Notes: generated by a model from the letters alone, not told the origin. Positions 7,750 through 16,851 are shown, numbered from the stretch's first letter. The stretch: DNA of 64,000 nucleotides from Bog-473 sp963719485 (GCA_963719485.1 OY970387.1:3348001-3412000), one strand, 5' to 3'. A program made the numbers and translations.

Positions 7750-9105
7750 TCAACGGGTCAAACGCCACCACACCCCGGGGCCCGAGAGCGCACTCGCTGT
7801 CTGCAGGGCTACGTGGACTGACATGCGTCCCACTCCCGCCCGCAACACGCCGACCGTGGCCCCGCTCGGCAAGGGACCGCCCAAAGCGCCGTGTCGAACT
7901 TCCAGGGTGGCAACGAGACCGGGCCACCCGATCACATCGACCGGCTGTGACACGGACACCGGTGCAGTCGAACCCCAGGCCGCGTCGACCTCGGCGACCT
8001 TCTGGCCAGGAGTGAAGATGGTGAAGCTGTGCACGGCAGCGAAGACGCTCTTCACCAGCGCGTCACCCGCATCGACTGCGGCAGTGTTCGGGCCGAGCGC
8101 CCCGCCCGGCTGACCCAGCACGGCACCCACGACCGTCACGTTCTTTCCGCCGATGTTCTGCTGTGCCGCGAAGAGATAGCAGCCCTGGGCGCTCGAGTCG
8201 GACGCCGTCTTGATGCCGATGATCCCGTCCTTTCCGAGGTCGAAGTTGGGGTTGTAGACGACGGTCGTCATGGGCACGCTCGCCTGGCCCAGCGAGACGA
8301 TCTGTCGGAGGACCGGGATGGACAGCGATGCCTCGCCCAGGCGGACGAGGTCCTCGGCCGTGCTCGTCGTGGCCGGGTCCACGCCGCTCGGATCGGTGAT
8401 GTGTGTCGAGGCGAGGCCGAGCCTGCTCGCCGCGGCGGTCATCTTGGTGACGAACGCAGCGACGCTCCCCGCGTCCCAGTCGGCGAGGACGGTCGCCATG
8501 TCGGCTCCCGAGTCGACCAACAGGCCTTCGAGGGCTTGGAGTTCGGTGAGCGACTCTCCGGCTGTGACCGGGACTTCGGACTCCTGGCTCGCCTGCCCGG
8601 CCTGATACGCCGCGAGCGCGTCGGCGGTGACAGGGATCGCCGGGCCGTCGTCTCCCGGCGCCAACCGGTGATCTGACAGGACGACGTAGGCCGCGAGGAG
8701 TTCGGCCAGTCCGGCGACAGGTACGGACTGGGTCCCCCGTACCTGGCCCACCGTTCCAACACCGACGACCGTCGCCGCTGCCTCTCCGCTGCTCGGCCAC
8801 GCGAAGGAGGCGGGCACCCCTGGGAGTCGGACTCCCTGGGTCGAGATGGTGTCGTGGGGGAGCGGTCGGACCCACTGTGCGATGGCACCCGCGCAGAGAG
8901 CCAGGGCGATGAGCGCAGCGGCCCACGACAGGACACGCCGACGCCGTCGGGAGGCGCGCAGCCCGGCAATGATCTCGAGCTCGTCTTCGCTGGGCGGGGG
9001 GAGCTGTCTCCCTATTTCGGCGAGGCGCTCCTCGTTCTCCCGAGGCAGGACCCGCCTTCGGGCGTGGGCAGGCCCTTTGGGTCTTGCGCCGGCGTTGCCG
9101 TCCAT
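7750..9105 (-). CDS. membrane-anchored D,D-carboxypeptidase (S11) homologue lacking catalytic residues
   Basis: The 451-residue protein has a cytoplasmic basic tail (residues 1-57), one membrane helix (about 58-79) and a periplasmic S11-type penicillin-binding fold. Framework segments of the family are clear (AAYVVLSDH, ADWDAGSVAAFV, HITDPSGVDPATTSTA). The active-site motifs are not: the SxxK position reads G-L-A-E (132-135), the second motif reads S-G-A-D (199-202) where S-x-x-N is expected, and KTG reads KTA (299-301). It therefore cannot work as a normal serine peptidase and may instead bind peptidoglycan or a partner enzyme. The frame is open a further 236 codons upstream, but homology begins near ATG 9105. 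Confidence 0.8.
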   Translation of the reverse strand: MDGNAGARPKGPAHARRRVLPRENEERLAEIGRQLPPPSEDELEIIAGLRASRRRRRVLSWAAALIALALCAGAIAQWVRPLPHDTISTQGVRLPGVPASFAWPSSGEAAATVVGVGTVGQVRGTQSVPVAGLAELLAAYVVLSDHRLAPGDDGPAIPVTADALAAYQAGQASQESEVPVTAGESLTELQALEGLLVDSGADMATVLADWDAGSVAAFVTKMTAAASRLGLASTHITDPSGVDPATTSTAEDLVRLGEASLSIPVLRQIVSLGQASVPMTTVVYNPNFDLGKDGIIGIKTASDSSAQGCYLFAAQQNIGGKNVTVVGAVLGQPGGALGPNTAAVDAGDALVKSVFAAVHSFTIFTPGQKVAEVDAAWGSTAPVSVSQPVDVIGWPGLVATLEVRHGALGGPLPSGATVGVLRAGVGRMSVHVALQTASALSGPGVWWRLTR

Positions 9106-9255
9106 GACCTCAAGGCTAAGGCCGCGGCGCGCAGCGCGGTGAGCACGTCCTCCTGTGGGCATCGCCGGTACGGCCGTTTCACAGCGATTTCGGAGGCGGC
9201 TGCACGGGACCCGGCGGCGGGGAGCTCTCTCCGAGAGGGTGCCTTCCCCTTCACT

Positions 9256-9261
9256 TACAAT
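9256..9261 (+). promoter_or_regulatory. putative -10 box of a leaderless transcript (TIGR03085 gene)
   Basis: TACAAT, close to the TATAAT consensus, lies 6 bases before GTG 9268. No -35 box is seen 17 bases upstream. Confidence 0.5.
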
Positions 9262-9267
9262 GCGCCA

Positions 9268-9888
9268 GTGCCTCGACCCACCCTCGCCCAACTGGAGCGC
9301 AAGGCTCTCTGCGACCTTTTTGTGGAGCGTGGTCCCCACGCGCCCACGTTGTGCGAGGGTTGGCTCACCGCCGACCTGGTTGCACACCTCGTTGTGCGTG
9401 AACGGCGACCCGACAGTGGGCCCGGACTCGTCTGGCCCCGGCTGGCCGGTTACACGGACAAAGTACGGCGGGCAGCTCGGGATCGCATGTCTTGGGAGAA
9501 GCTCGTCGAGACCGTGCGGCGCGGACCGCCGCTGCTCCTCCGTCCTTTCGATGGGCCAATGAACACGGTCGAGTACTTCATCCACACCGAAGACGTGCGT
9601 CGCGCGCAAGCCGGCTGGGAACCCCGGTCGATCTCGCCTGAGTTGGCCGACGCCCTCTGGGCGCGCGTCGGCGCCAGCGGGATGGCGAACAAGGTCCCCG
9701 CCACCATCGTGATCACGTCGCCCGGACGGGCCGAAAAAGAGCACGGCGCCGGGCCGCGCGTCACCGTGGCCGGCGACCCGGGCGAACTCACGATGTTCGG
9801 CTCCGGCCGCCAAGGAGCAGCGAGGGTCGAGATCAGCGGGGACCCGGCGCTGGTCGCTCAGCTGCGCGCCGCATCGCTCGGCATCTGA
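9268..9888 (+). CDS. TIGR03085-family (DinB/MDMPI-like) metal-binding protein
   Basis: The 206-residue protein starts RPTLAQLERKALCDLFVERG. The Cys in TLCEGW and the His pair in WLTADLVAHLVVRERRP are typical of the mycothiol-dependent maleylpyruvate isomerase-like/TIGR03085 group, and a second conserved stretch is NTVEYFIHTEDVRRAQ. These proteins have a four-helix DinB fold binding a divalent metal through His residues and are linked to mycothiol or small-thiol chemistry. Length fits the family (about 200). The frame is open to 8854, but GTG 9268 with TACAAT 6 bases upstream matches the family start. It converges on the SGNH hydrolase. Confidence 0.8.
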   Translation: MPRPTLAQLERKALCDLFVERGPHAPTLCEGWLTADLVAHLVVRERRPDSGPGLVWPRLAGYTDKVRRAARDRMSWEKLVETVRRGPPLLLRPFDGPMNTVEYFIHTEDVRRAQAGWEPRSISPELADALWARVGASGMANKVPATIVITSPGRAEKEHGAGPRVTVAGDPGELTMFGSGRQGAARVEISGDPALVAQLRAASLGI

Positions 9889-9906
9889 TTCCGGGGCAAC
9901 CGCCGC

Positions 9907-10812
9907 TCAGCGCCGCCGCATGACATTGAACCGCGCGACGACGAGTTTGCCGATGAGGGTGTAGCCCTTGGTCGTGGCGTGGATGTTGCCCTGCGCGCAG
10001 AACCAGGTCAGGGCGCAGACGCTCGCCACCGCGGCTGGGACGGTCCCGTAGGGCCTGGAGCGGACCGTTCGGGTCAGCGGAACGTACGCGCCAGTCGCCT
10101 TGGTGACATCGACGAGGCTCCCGTTGGCTCCTGCGTACGCCTTCGTGAGTGCCGGGTTGATCAAGGATATGAATGCCACCACCGAGAGTTTGGCCAAGGA
10201 CACGGCAGCGGCGGCCGCCGGTTGCTTGGGGTAGACGTAGAGCCCGAGGATGACGTCGGGATACGTGAGGCCGATGAGCGGGACGCTGGGCCCGGCCGCC
10301 GCCCGGAGGGCGGTCGCCAGGCTCGTGACATTCTTGGTGATGCCCGCCACCGCGGTCGACACGCAGCTGATCGGGTTGGGCTGGGTTGCGCACGCGGTCA
10401 CGTCGTTGCCTGCGATCGACACAGTGATCAGTCCGATGTGCCCGGAGTGCGCCGTCAGGAACGCGACGGCCGCGGCTTCCTGCGTCGTCGTCGGGTACGG
10501 GACAGCACCGGCGGTATGGGGTAACACGTCTGGGCACCCGATCGACGAGTCCACGGACGTGGTTGTCGCACCGGCGCAGCCGAAGTTGGCGAGGGTGAGT
10601 CGAGTTTCCCTTGCCACGACGGCCGTGTAGCCCGGTGTGGCCCCGCGGCCCGGTTGGTAGCCGACCGAATACGAGTCGCCCAGGGCCACGTAGTAGGTCG
10701 GTGACTTCGTCGCCGCTTGCGCCGGGCTCGGCGCTGGGAGGATGGTCGTCGTGAGGCAGCCGATCGTCACCAGCGCGCCGACGGCCTTCATCCCGAATCG
10801 ATCAGTCCGCAT
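9907..10812 (-). CDS. secreted SGNH/GDSL hydrolase
   Basis: The 301-residue protein has a signal peptide (hydrophobic core about residues 9-25, cleavage after PAQA). Block I is ALGDSYSVGYQPG with the nucleophile Ser in GDS, the oxyanion Asn is in SIAGNDVTAC, and the catalytic His is in NIHATTKGY near the C-terminus. Six cysteines in the mature part suggest three disulfides, as in the actinobacterial SGNH lipases/esterases. It acts outside the cytoplasm on an ester, probably lipid or polysaccharide O-acyl groups. An AGGGA 9 bases before ATG 10812 supports the start. Confidence 0.85.
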   Translation of the reverse strand: MRTDRFGMKAVGALVTIGCLTTTILPAPSPAQAATKSPTYYVALGDSYSVGYQPGRGATPGYTAVVARETRLTLANFGCAGATTTSVDSSIGCPDVLPHTAGAVPYPTTTQEAAAVAFLTAHSGHIGLITVSIAGNDVTACATQPNPISCVSTAVAGITKNVTSLATALRAAAGPSVPLIGLTYPDVILGLYVYPKQPAAAAAVSLAKLSVVAFISLINPALTKAYAGANGSLVDVTKATGAYVPLTRTVRSRPYGTVPAAVASVCALTWFCAQGNIHATTKGYTLIGKLVVARFNVMRRR

Positions 10813-10834
10813 AGATCATTCCCTTGTAGCCACC

Positions 10835-10849
10835 CCGCCGAACCGGCGG
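10835..10849 (-). terminator. possible hairpin after the BVMO gene
   Basis: CCGCCG (10835-10840) and CGGCGG (10844-10849) form a 6-bp stem with a 3-base loop. It lies about 65 bases beyond the stop of the BVMO gene. It could equally sit in the 5' region of the SGNH gene. No T tract is present. Confidence 0.25.
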
Positions 10850-10912
10850 AGCCCTTCCCGCACCTGAACTCCACGTCGGATTTCCGCGCCATGACGGGCT
10901 CGATGCCGGGGC

Positions 10913-12730
10913 CTAGCCTGCCGACCTTCCTTCTGAGGCGTGCAGTTCCAGGCCGGTGAAGTTCCCGCCGGCCCTCCAGTCGGCCAGGAGTTGGAAGAAG
11001 GGCATCGGACCGTTGCCGTACGAGCTCCCGAGGAACCCGCCGGCGGCAGGCTGACCTTCGTTGTTGTAATAGCCGGGGGTGCACTGCTCCTGGAAGGTGC
11101 GGATGTCGCGTGCGGACTCGGCCAGCGTCACCAGCCAGTCATCCTCTCCCGCCCTGGTGGCCTCGACCGTCGAGAGATCGTGGTCGATGGCGTGGCGCAG
11201 CAGGTGAACGAGGTGTGCACTCGCCTCTTCGAGCAGGTGGGGGTAGTTGACCGTAAAGCCGCCCTGTGTGTGACCCAGCACGAACATGTTCGGAAAGCCG
11301 TGCACGTGCATCCCGTGCACTGACCGCATGCCGTCCCGCCAGTATTCCGACAGGCTGGTCCCTCGCGAGCCCACGACGTCGTATCCGGCGCGCCGCGTGT
11401 AATCGGTGCCCACCTCGAAGCCGGTGGCGTAAATGAGGCAGTCGACCCGGTACTCCCGTTCGCCGACGATGACGCCGCGGGTCGTGATGGCGTCGATGCC
11501 CCGCCCGTCCGTGTTCACGAGGGAGACGTTGGGACGGTTGAACGCCAGGAGGTACTCGTCGTGGAAGCAGGGACGCTTGCAGAACTGCCTGTACCAGGGC
11601 TTGAGGGCCTCCGCAGTCGTCGGGTCCGTCACCACCGCGTCCACCCGACGTCGGATCTGCTCCATCTTCTCGAAATCGGCGAGCTCCAGCATGGTGGCCA
11701 CGTCCTGGTTCGATCCCGCCGGCCGGTCGCGCAGCCGGGTGACCAGCTTCCCGATGATGTCGGTCCAGCCGTCCATCACAAGGTCCCGCTCTGCAAACCC
11801 ACCCGAGGTGAGCAGCGTGAAGTTCTCCATCCTCTCTCGCTGCCATCCGGGCTCGAGCGAAGCGGCCCACGACGCATCCGTCGGCCGGTTGGCCCTGACG
11901 TCGATGGAGGACGGGGTGCGCTGGAAGACGAACAGCTCACGGGCGGACGCGGCCACGTGCGGAACGACCTGGACCGCAGTGGCTCCCGTGCCGATGATGC
12001 CGACGCGTCTGTCGGCCAGGCCGTCGAGGTTCCCCTTCGAGTCGCCTCCCGTGTACGTGTAGTCCCAACGGCTGGTGTGAAACGAATGACCGGCGAACTC
12101 CTCGATGCCGGGGATGCCCGGGAGCTTGGGTCGATGCAGAGGACCGTTCCCCATCACGAGGAACCGCGCCGAGATCCGGTCGTTCCGATCGGTCACGATG
12201 GTCCAGCGCAGGCGTGCGTCGTCCCAGGCAATCCCGGTCACCTCGGTCGACAGGCACGAGCGGTCGTAGAGGCCGAATTGCTCGGCGATTCGCCGGCAGT
12301 GCTCGAGGATCTCGGGGGCACGGGCGTACTTCTCGCTCGGGACGTAGGAGGTCTCCTCCAGCAATGGGAGATACACATAGGACTCCACGTCGCACTGGGC
12401 TCCGGGATACCTGTTCCAGTACCAGGTGCCGCCGAAGTCGCCGCCCTTCTCCATGATCCGGAAGTCGTCGATGCCCGCCTGCCGCAGTCGTGCACCCGTG
12501 ATGAGGCCGGCGAACCCGCCGCCGATGATCGCAACGGTGACGTCGTCGATCTGCGGTTCTCGGTCAGCTGGCTCGGTGTAGGGGTCGCGCAGGTAGTCGG
12601 CGAACCGCCCGGTGACCTCGACGTACTGCGCGTTCCCGTTGCGCCGGATCCGCTTGTCGCGCTCGAGCAGGTACTTCTCGCGGAGCGCGTCAGGGTCGAA
12701 GCCGGGCGGAGAAATGTCGACGTTACTCAC
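10913..12730 (-). CDS. flavin-containing Baeyer-Villiger-type monooxygenase
   Basis: The 605-residue protein has two Rossmann sites: FAD (IIGGGFAGLITGARL) and NADPH (VGIIGTGATAVQ). Between them lies the BVMO fingerprint EFAGHSFHTSRWDY (F-x-G-x3-H-x3-W). It inserts one oxygen next to a ketone using NADPH and O2. The 60-residue N-terminal extension before the FAD site and the end GGFLGSSYGNGPMPFF resemble the steroid/long-chain ketone BVMO branch. Start GTG 12730 is preferred; the frame is open 28 more codons. It follows the kinase gene by about 110 bases on the same strand. Confidence 0.88.
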   Translation of the reverse strand: MSNVDISPPGFDPDALREKYLLERDKRIRRNGNAQYVEVTGRFADYLRDPYTEPADREPQIDDVTVAIIGGGFAGLITGARLRQAGIDDFRIMEKGGDFGGTWYWNRYPGAQCDVESYVYLPLLEETSYVPSEKYARAPEILEHCRRIAEQFGLYDRSCLSTEVTGIAWDDARLRWTIVTDRNDRISARFLVMGNGPLHRPKLPGIPGIEEFAGHSFHTSRWDYTYTGGDSKGNLDGLADRRVGIIGTGATAVQVVPHVAASARELFVFQRTPSSIDVRANRPTDASWAASLEPGWQRERMENFTLLTSGGFAERDLVMDGWTDIIGKLVTRLRDRPAGSNQDVATMLELADFEKMEQIRRRVDAVVTDPTTAEALKPWYRQFCKRPCFHDEYLLAFNRPNVSLVNTDGRGIDAITTRGVIVGEREYRVDCLIYATGFEVGTDYTRRAGYDVVGSRGTSLSEYWRDGMRSVHGMHVHGFPNMFVLGHTQGGFTVNYPHLLEEASAHLVHLLRHAIDHDLSTVEATRAGEDDWLVTLAESARDIRTFQEQCTPGYYNNEGQPAAGGFLGSSYGNGPMPFFQLLADWRAGGNFTGLELHASEGRSAG

Positions 12731-12838
12731 TTCTTGCAGTCCGTGCCCATCCCGCAACCGTCCCTCTTGGTCCCGGCGCCGCAGCGTAGTCCCGCGACCG
12801 CGAAGCGACAGCAATCCTCCGGCGCGCCACGTCGTCGC

Positions 12839-14266
12839 CTACCCGCCTCCGGAGTCTCCCTGGTCGTGACCGTGGCCGTGACCCTGAGGCGGGCCCGGGG
12901 CCGGTGTGGGCGTGACGGCCACCCCGGTCGGAGCAAGGACGTTCACGAGGTCTTGATACTGCCCCGCGGTGATGCCGCCGCCGTTCAGCAGCACCTGTCC
13001 GAGCGAGAGTGCCTCCTGCGCCGAGGCCTGGCGATCGGCCCCGGGCTGGAGCGTCGCCAGGGCCTGGAGCGCGCTGGCCAACGCCCCGTCCCCCGGGAGC
13101 GCGCCACCGGCGAGCGTGCCGGCGAGCGCCGACATGGCCGCGCTCACGGGGTCCGTCGTCGTGGTGGTCGTGGCTTGGGCCTGCGCCTGCGGGTGTGGCC
13201 GTGTCGCGTGGTGCTTCGACGCCGACGTAGCCGGCCCCGTCGGCCGGCTGCCGCCCTCGAGCAGGAGGACGAGCGCAGCAACGAGGGCCAGTGCGGCTAC
13301 CGCTGCGAGCACGACGCGCCGGCGCCGGACCCGGACGCTCGCCGGCCGTGGTCGCTCCGGGCGGGGCGGGGTCATGATGGCGGTGCGGGGTGGCCGCACT
13401 GGTGGTGTCATGGGGTTCGTGGCGGTGATCGACGGTCGGGTCGGTGCCGGTCGCCTGGCCGGGGCCGTTGTAGCCGCGCTGGTCCGCAGGGCCCCGAGCA
13501 TCTCGCCGGCGGACGCGAAGCGGTCCTGCGGGTCCGGGGCCAGGGCGCGACGCGCGACGTCGCGCAGCGGCGGGGGAAGCCCCTCGGTCGCGGCGGCTCC
13601 GGGAACGACGCGTCGCCCCGTGAGTGCCTCGACCATGACCGCGCCGACCGAGTACAGGTCGGACTGCACCGTGGCCGGATGGCCCGATCTCCGTTCGGGA
13701 GCGAGGTACCCGGGCGTGCCCAGGACGACTCCCGTCAGCGTCATGTCGTCGGTCGGGCGGTCGAGCTCCATGCGGAGATCGAAGCTCTTGGCGATGCCGA
13801 AGTCGGTGATCTTGGTGTGCCCGTCCTCTTGCAGGAGGATGTTGCTGGGTTTGATGTCGCGGTGCAGCACCCCGAACTTGTGGGCAGCCGCCAGGGCGCC
13901 GAGTGTCTCGGCCATGACGCCCAGCACCCGCTGGGTGGGGAGGGGACCGCGTCCGACGATCTCGTCGCGCAGCGTGCTCCCCGGCAGGCGCTCCATCACC
14001 AGGAACGACGATGCCTGCTCTTCGCCGAAGTCCAGGACCGCCACGATGTTCGGGTGGATGAGGCGGGCGGCAATGAGTGCCTCCTGTTGGAACCGCTGCC
14101 GCATCCCGGGAAGCGCCTGCGTCTCGGACCGCAGGATCTTCACCGCGACCGGGCGCTCGAGCCGCTCGTCGAAGGCGTCGAAGACGCGGGCCATCCCGCC
14201 CTCGCCCAGCAGGCCGTCGATGCGGTAGCGACCCCCGATCAGTGCCGGGACCGTACGCGTCTCCAC
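12839..14266 (-). CDS. receptor-type serine/threonine protein kinase
   Basis: The 475-residue protein contains a complete Hanks-type kinase domain: P-loop LLGEGGMARVF, VAVKIL lysine, catalytic HRDIKPSN, ITDFG and GTPGYLAPE. A Pro/Arg/Thr-rich juxtamembrane linker and one membrane helix (RRVVLAAVAALALVAALVLL) follow. The extracellular tail is Ala/Gly/Thr-rich and ends in a His-Gly run (GHGHGHDQG). The tail has no PASTA repeats, so the ligand is not predicted. Start GTG 14266 puts the kinase domain about 10 residues in; an alternative GTG at 14359 adds 31 residues. It lies just downstream of the MBL hydrolase gene. Confidence 0.88.
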   Translation of the reverse strand: METRTVPALIGGRYRIDGLLGEGGMARVFDAFDERLERPVAVKILRSETQALPGMRQRFQQEALIAARLIHPNIVAVLDFGEEQASSFLVMERLPGSTLRDEIVGRGPLPTQRVLGVMAETLGALAAAHKFGVLHRDIKPSNILLQEDGHTKITDFGIAKSFDLRMELDRPTDDMTLTGVVLGTPGYLAPERRSGHPATVQSDLYSVGAVMVEALTGRRVVPGAAATEGLPPPLRDVARRALAPDPQDRFASAGEMLGALRTSAATTAPARRPAPTRPSITATNPMTPPVRPPRTAIMTPPRPERPRPASVRVRRRRVVLAAVAALALVAALVLLLEGGSRPTGPATSASKHHATRPHPQAQAQATTTTTTDPVSAAMSALAGTLAGGALPGDGALASALQALATLQPGADRQASAQEALSLGQVLLNGGGITAGQYQDLVNVLAPTGVAVTPTPAPGPPQGHGHGHDQGDSGGG

Positions 14267-14381
14267 CCCGGTTTGTGTACCCGGAGCGGGGGTTCCGTAG
14301 TCGTGGCGCAGGCCCGGGCGCCCGGCCCGTCGCCGTGCCCTGCACCGGGTATGCGACACGGGGGTGTCGCCCCCGGGGAGG

Positions 14382-15317
14382 TCAGCCCGCCAGTGCGGCC
14401 ATCTCCCCCATGAGGGCGAGGGCGTCGGATGGTGCCTCACCGCCGAAGTCGCGGTAGAGGGCGTGGATGTTGGCGACCACCCGCTCGCCCTCGCTCCAAC
14501 CCGCATAAGGGCCGAGATCGACGTCCCGGGCGGCGTCGAGCGGCGTCATCCCCTCGTCGAAGCGCCGCCTGGCCTCGCGGGTCAGGAGCTCGAAGTACCC
14601 CTTCAGGTCCTCGAGGGCGGCCGCGGTCGCCAGCGGGCCGTGTCCGGGGACCACCACCGTGGGCTGGAGCGCGAGGACGCGGTCACAGGCGGCGATCCAA
14701 TTCGCCACCGGCCCCGACCACACGATGGGGTGGCCGCCGTGGAAGAGGATGTCCCCGGTGAAGACGACCCCCTCGTCGGGCAGGTGGACGACGGCGTCCC
14801 CGGCCGTATGGGCCGGGCCGACCTCGAGGAGCGACACGGTCCGGTCGCCGACCCGCAGATCGAGCCGTTGTTCGAACGTCCGGCTGGGGACGACGAGCGG
14901 CACGTCCTCGAAGGAGAACGGGGAGAAGATCCTCTGGACGAATTGGCCGGCGGCGCCGAGCGCGTCCGCCGAGCGCAGCATGGCCGCCATGGTCGCGGGC
15001 GGCAGCTGGAGCATCTCCTCCGCACAGCGCGCCGTCGAGATGATCTCCGCGTCCCCCAGCAGCGCGTTCCCGTAGCAGTGGTCGCCGTTGGCGTGCGTGT
15101 TCACCACCGTGGCGATGCGCTCGGCCGCACGCGTCGTCCTGCGCATCTGGTCCAGCATCTCCCCGGTGAGCCGGAGGTCGAAGAGCGTGTCCACCAACAA
15201 CGAGGTGTCGTCACCGGTGATCAGTCCGGCGTTGGACCAGCCCCAACCCCCGTCAGGCTGCAGGTAGGCCCAGATACCGTCGGCGACCTCGTGCAGTCCC
15301 TTCGTGTAGGCCACCAC
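14382..15317 (-). CDS. MBL-fold metallo-hydrolase
   Basis: The 311-residue metallo-beta-lactamase-fold protein carries the metal motif NTHANGDHCYGN, where the usual second ligand of H-x-H-x-D-H is Asn. Later ligands are GPAHTAGD and FTGDILFHGG, and VVPGHGP closes the site. The H-to-N change is seen in a subgroup of actinobacterial MBL proteins and may alter metal loading. The C-terminus is a helical domain. The start GTG 15317 is only 7 bases after the L,D-transpeptidase stop, so it is probably translated from the same message. Substrate unknown. Confidence 0.85.
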   Translation of the reverse strand: MVAYTKGLHEVADGIWAYLQPDGGWGWSNAGLITGDDTSLLVDTLFDLRLTGEMLDQMRRTTRAAERIATVVNTHANGDHCYGNALLGDAEIISTARCAEEMLQLPPATMAAMLRSADALGAAGQFVQRIFSPFSFEDVPLVVPSRTFEQRLDLRVGDRTVSLLEVGPAHTAGDAVVHLPDEGVVFTGDILFHGGHPIVWSGPVANWIAACDRVLALQPTVVVPGHGPLATAAALEDLKGYFELLTREARRRFDEGMTPLDAARDVDLGPYAGWSEGERVVANIHALYRDFGGEAPSDALALMGEMAALAG

Positions 15318-15324
15318 GGGCTGG

Positions 15325-16851
15325 TCAGTAGACCCAGACCGTCGTGCCGATCGGGTCGATGTTGGCGGCCCAGACCCAGTTGATCGCCTCGTTGCTGATG
15401 CGGGCGCACCCGTGGGACACCGGGTAGGGCGGCACCGACGAGTCGCCGTGGATGGCGTAGCCCTGGTAGAAGAACCGCGGCCGGAACAACGTCCCGAGCG
15501 AGTCGGTCACGGTGCCGTTCACGACGCGGAAGGTGCTGAACACCCCGCTCGGGGTGATGGCCACGTTGGTGGAGCCGTCCTGGGTGTAGGTGTAGCCGCC
15601 CCCGGTCGACGTGTTGAGCGTCCACACGACGTGGCCGTTGTTGACCACCATGAGGAGGTCATCCTCCAGGTCGATCTGGATCTCGTAGCCCGAGGCGCTG
15701 CGCGGCTGGGGGACGACCCCGGCCTGCAGTGCCGCCCAGGTCGCCGGGCCCACGACGCCGTCGCGGGGGAGGTTGGCCGCCTTCTGCAGCGCCCAGACGG
15801 CCTGCTCGGTGCTGTCGTCGAAGGAGCCGTTCGTGGTGTCGACCCAGTAGCCCAGAGCGAACAGTTGCTGCTGCAGGGAGGCCACGGCCGCCCCGCTCGC
15901 GCCCGGCCCGACCGTGGGCGGCACCGGCGGGGGACTGGTCGGCAGGAGCCAGTAGCCCTGTCCGGACGGCGTGGCCGCAATGGCGCGGATCGGGTTGGCG
16001 TTCGCCTGGCCGCCCATGGAGCCGAGGAACGGAGTGCCGAAGTTGAAGATGCCGCCGTCCCGGGCGGCCAGCCAGTAGCCGCTCGCCGTCCCCGCCATCC
16101 CCACGATCGGGGCGTTGAGCGGCGTGCCCCCCATGGAGCCGAGGAACGGCGCGGTCCCGTAGTTGAAGATGCCGCCGTCGGAGGCCACCAGCCAGTAGCC
16201 GGCGCCGCCCGGCGCCGACGCCATGCCGACGACGGGCTGGTTGAGGTGGATCGACCCCGTGGAGCCGTAGAACTGCGCGTCACCGTAGGAGAAGATGCCG
16301 CCGTCGGACGCGACGAGCCAGTAGCCGTGCCCACTGGGCGTGGGTGCCATGCCGACGATGGGCTGGTTCAGCGGCATGCCGCCGGTCGAGCCGAAGAACC
16401 CGGCGTCGCCGTAGTTGAAGATGCCGCCGTCGGAGGCCACGAGCCAGTAGCCGCCGCCGTCCGGCGTGGCGGCCATGCCGACGATGGGCTTGTTGAGCGG
16501 GACGGCCCCGGCCGACCCGAAGAACCCGGCGTCGCCGTAGTTGAAGATGCCACCGTCGGAGGCCACGATCCAGTAGCCCTGCCCGTCGTGGGTCGGCGCC
16601 ATGCCTTCCGGGGGAGCGTTCAGCGTCAGCCCTCCGGCAGGCCCGAAGAAGCCCGCGTCGCCGAAGTTCACCGGCTGGGCAGGGTTGTCGGGGTAGGCGG
16701 CCGACGCCGTGCCGGGGTTCAGGACCAGCAGCACGGGAACCAGAGTCGTGCAGCCGAGGAGGGCCGCCAGGAGCGAACGCGCGCGCTGCTTCCTCCGGGG
16801 GCGCCGTCCGTCGCTTTCCATTCGTGGGGGTGCCGTGAGTTCGGCCGCCAT
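15325..16851 (-). CDS. secreted L,D-transpeptidase with GYW repeats and peptidoglycan-binding domain
   Basis: The 508-residue protein has an export signal (about residues 25-52, cleavage near TASA). Six tandem repeats of about 40-46 residues span residues 63-302 (core GYWLVASDGGIFNYGDA). A PG_binding_1 domain (314-378, LQQQLFALGYWVD) and a C-terminal YkuD domain follow, with catalytic His468 (HGD), Ser479, His480 and Cys482 in SHGCAR. YkuD enzymes form 3-3 cross-links in peptidoglycan or attach proteins to it. The repeats probably form a beta-propeller or wall-binding blade array; that is an inference. AAAGGAG 6 bases before ATG 16851 fixes the start. Confidence 0.9.
   Translation of the reverse strand: MAAELTAPPRMESDGRRPRRKQRARSLLAALLGCTTLVPVLLVLNPGTASAAYPDNPAQPVNFGDAGFFGPAGGLTLNAPPEGMAPTHDGQGYWIVASDGGIFNYGDAGFFGSAGAVPLNKPIVGMAATPDGGGYWLVASDGGIFNYGDAGFFGSTGGMPLNQPIVGMAPTPSGHGYWLVASDGGIFSYGDAQFYGSTGSIHLNQPVVGMASAPGGAGYWLVASDGGIFNYGTAPFLGSMGGTPLNAPIVGMAGTASGYWLAARDGGIFNFGTPFLGSMGGQANANPIRAIAATPSGQGYWLLPTSPPPVPPTVGPGASGAAVASLQQQLFALGYWVDTTNGSFDDSTEQAVWALQKAANLPRDGVVGPATWAALQAGVVPQPRSASGYEIQIDLEDDLLMVVNNGHVVWTLNTSTGGGYTYTQDGSTNVAITPSGVFSTFRVVNGTVTDSLGTLFRPRFFYQGYAIHGDSSVPPYPVSHGCARISNEAINWVWAANIDPIGTTVWVY
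15946..16665 (-). repeat. six tandem coding repeats (about 120-144 bp) in the L,D-transpeptidase gene
   Basis: Each unit encodes a GYW-[LI]-[VA]-A-[SR]-D-G-G-I-F-x-[YF]-G core followed by F-[FLY]-G-S and a P-[IV]-[VR] segment. DNA identity is high between neighbouring units (GCCGTCGGAGGCCACGA-like stretches recur), so copy number could change by recombination or be misassembled. Confidence 0.85.

Noticed and set aside
8854..9267. N-terminal extension of the TIGR03085 protein
   Set aside because: The extra 138 codons are antisense to the carboxypeptidase-like gene start, and the family length and TACAAT box fit GTG 9268.
11561..14413. 950-codon open frame antisense to the BVMO and kinase genes
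   Set aside because: Antisense shadow in GC-rich DNA: the codon third-position pattern belongs to the minus-strand genes, whose products have clear families; this translation is Arg/Gly/Pro-rich without motifs.
15946..16665. Possible CRISPR-like array
   Set aside because: The repeats are 120-144 bp, continuous and in frame with a protein; there are no spacers.
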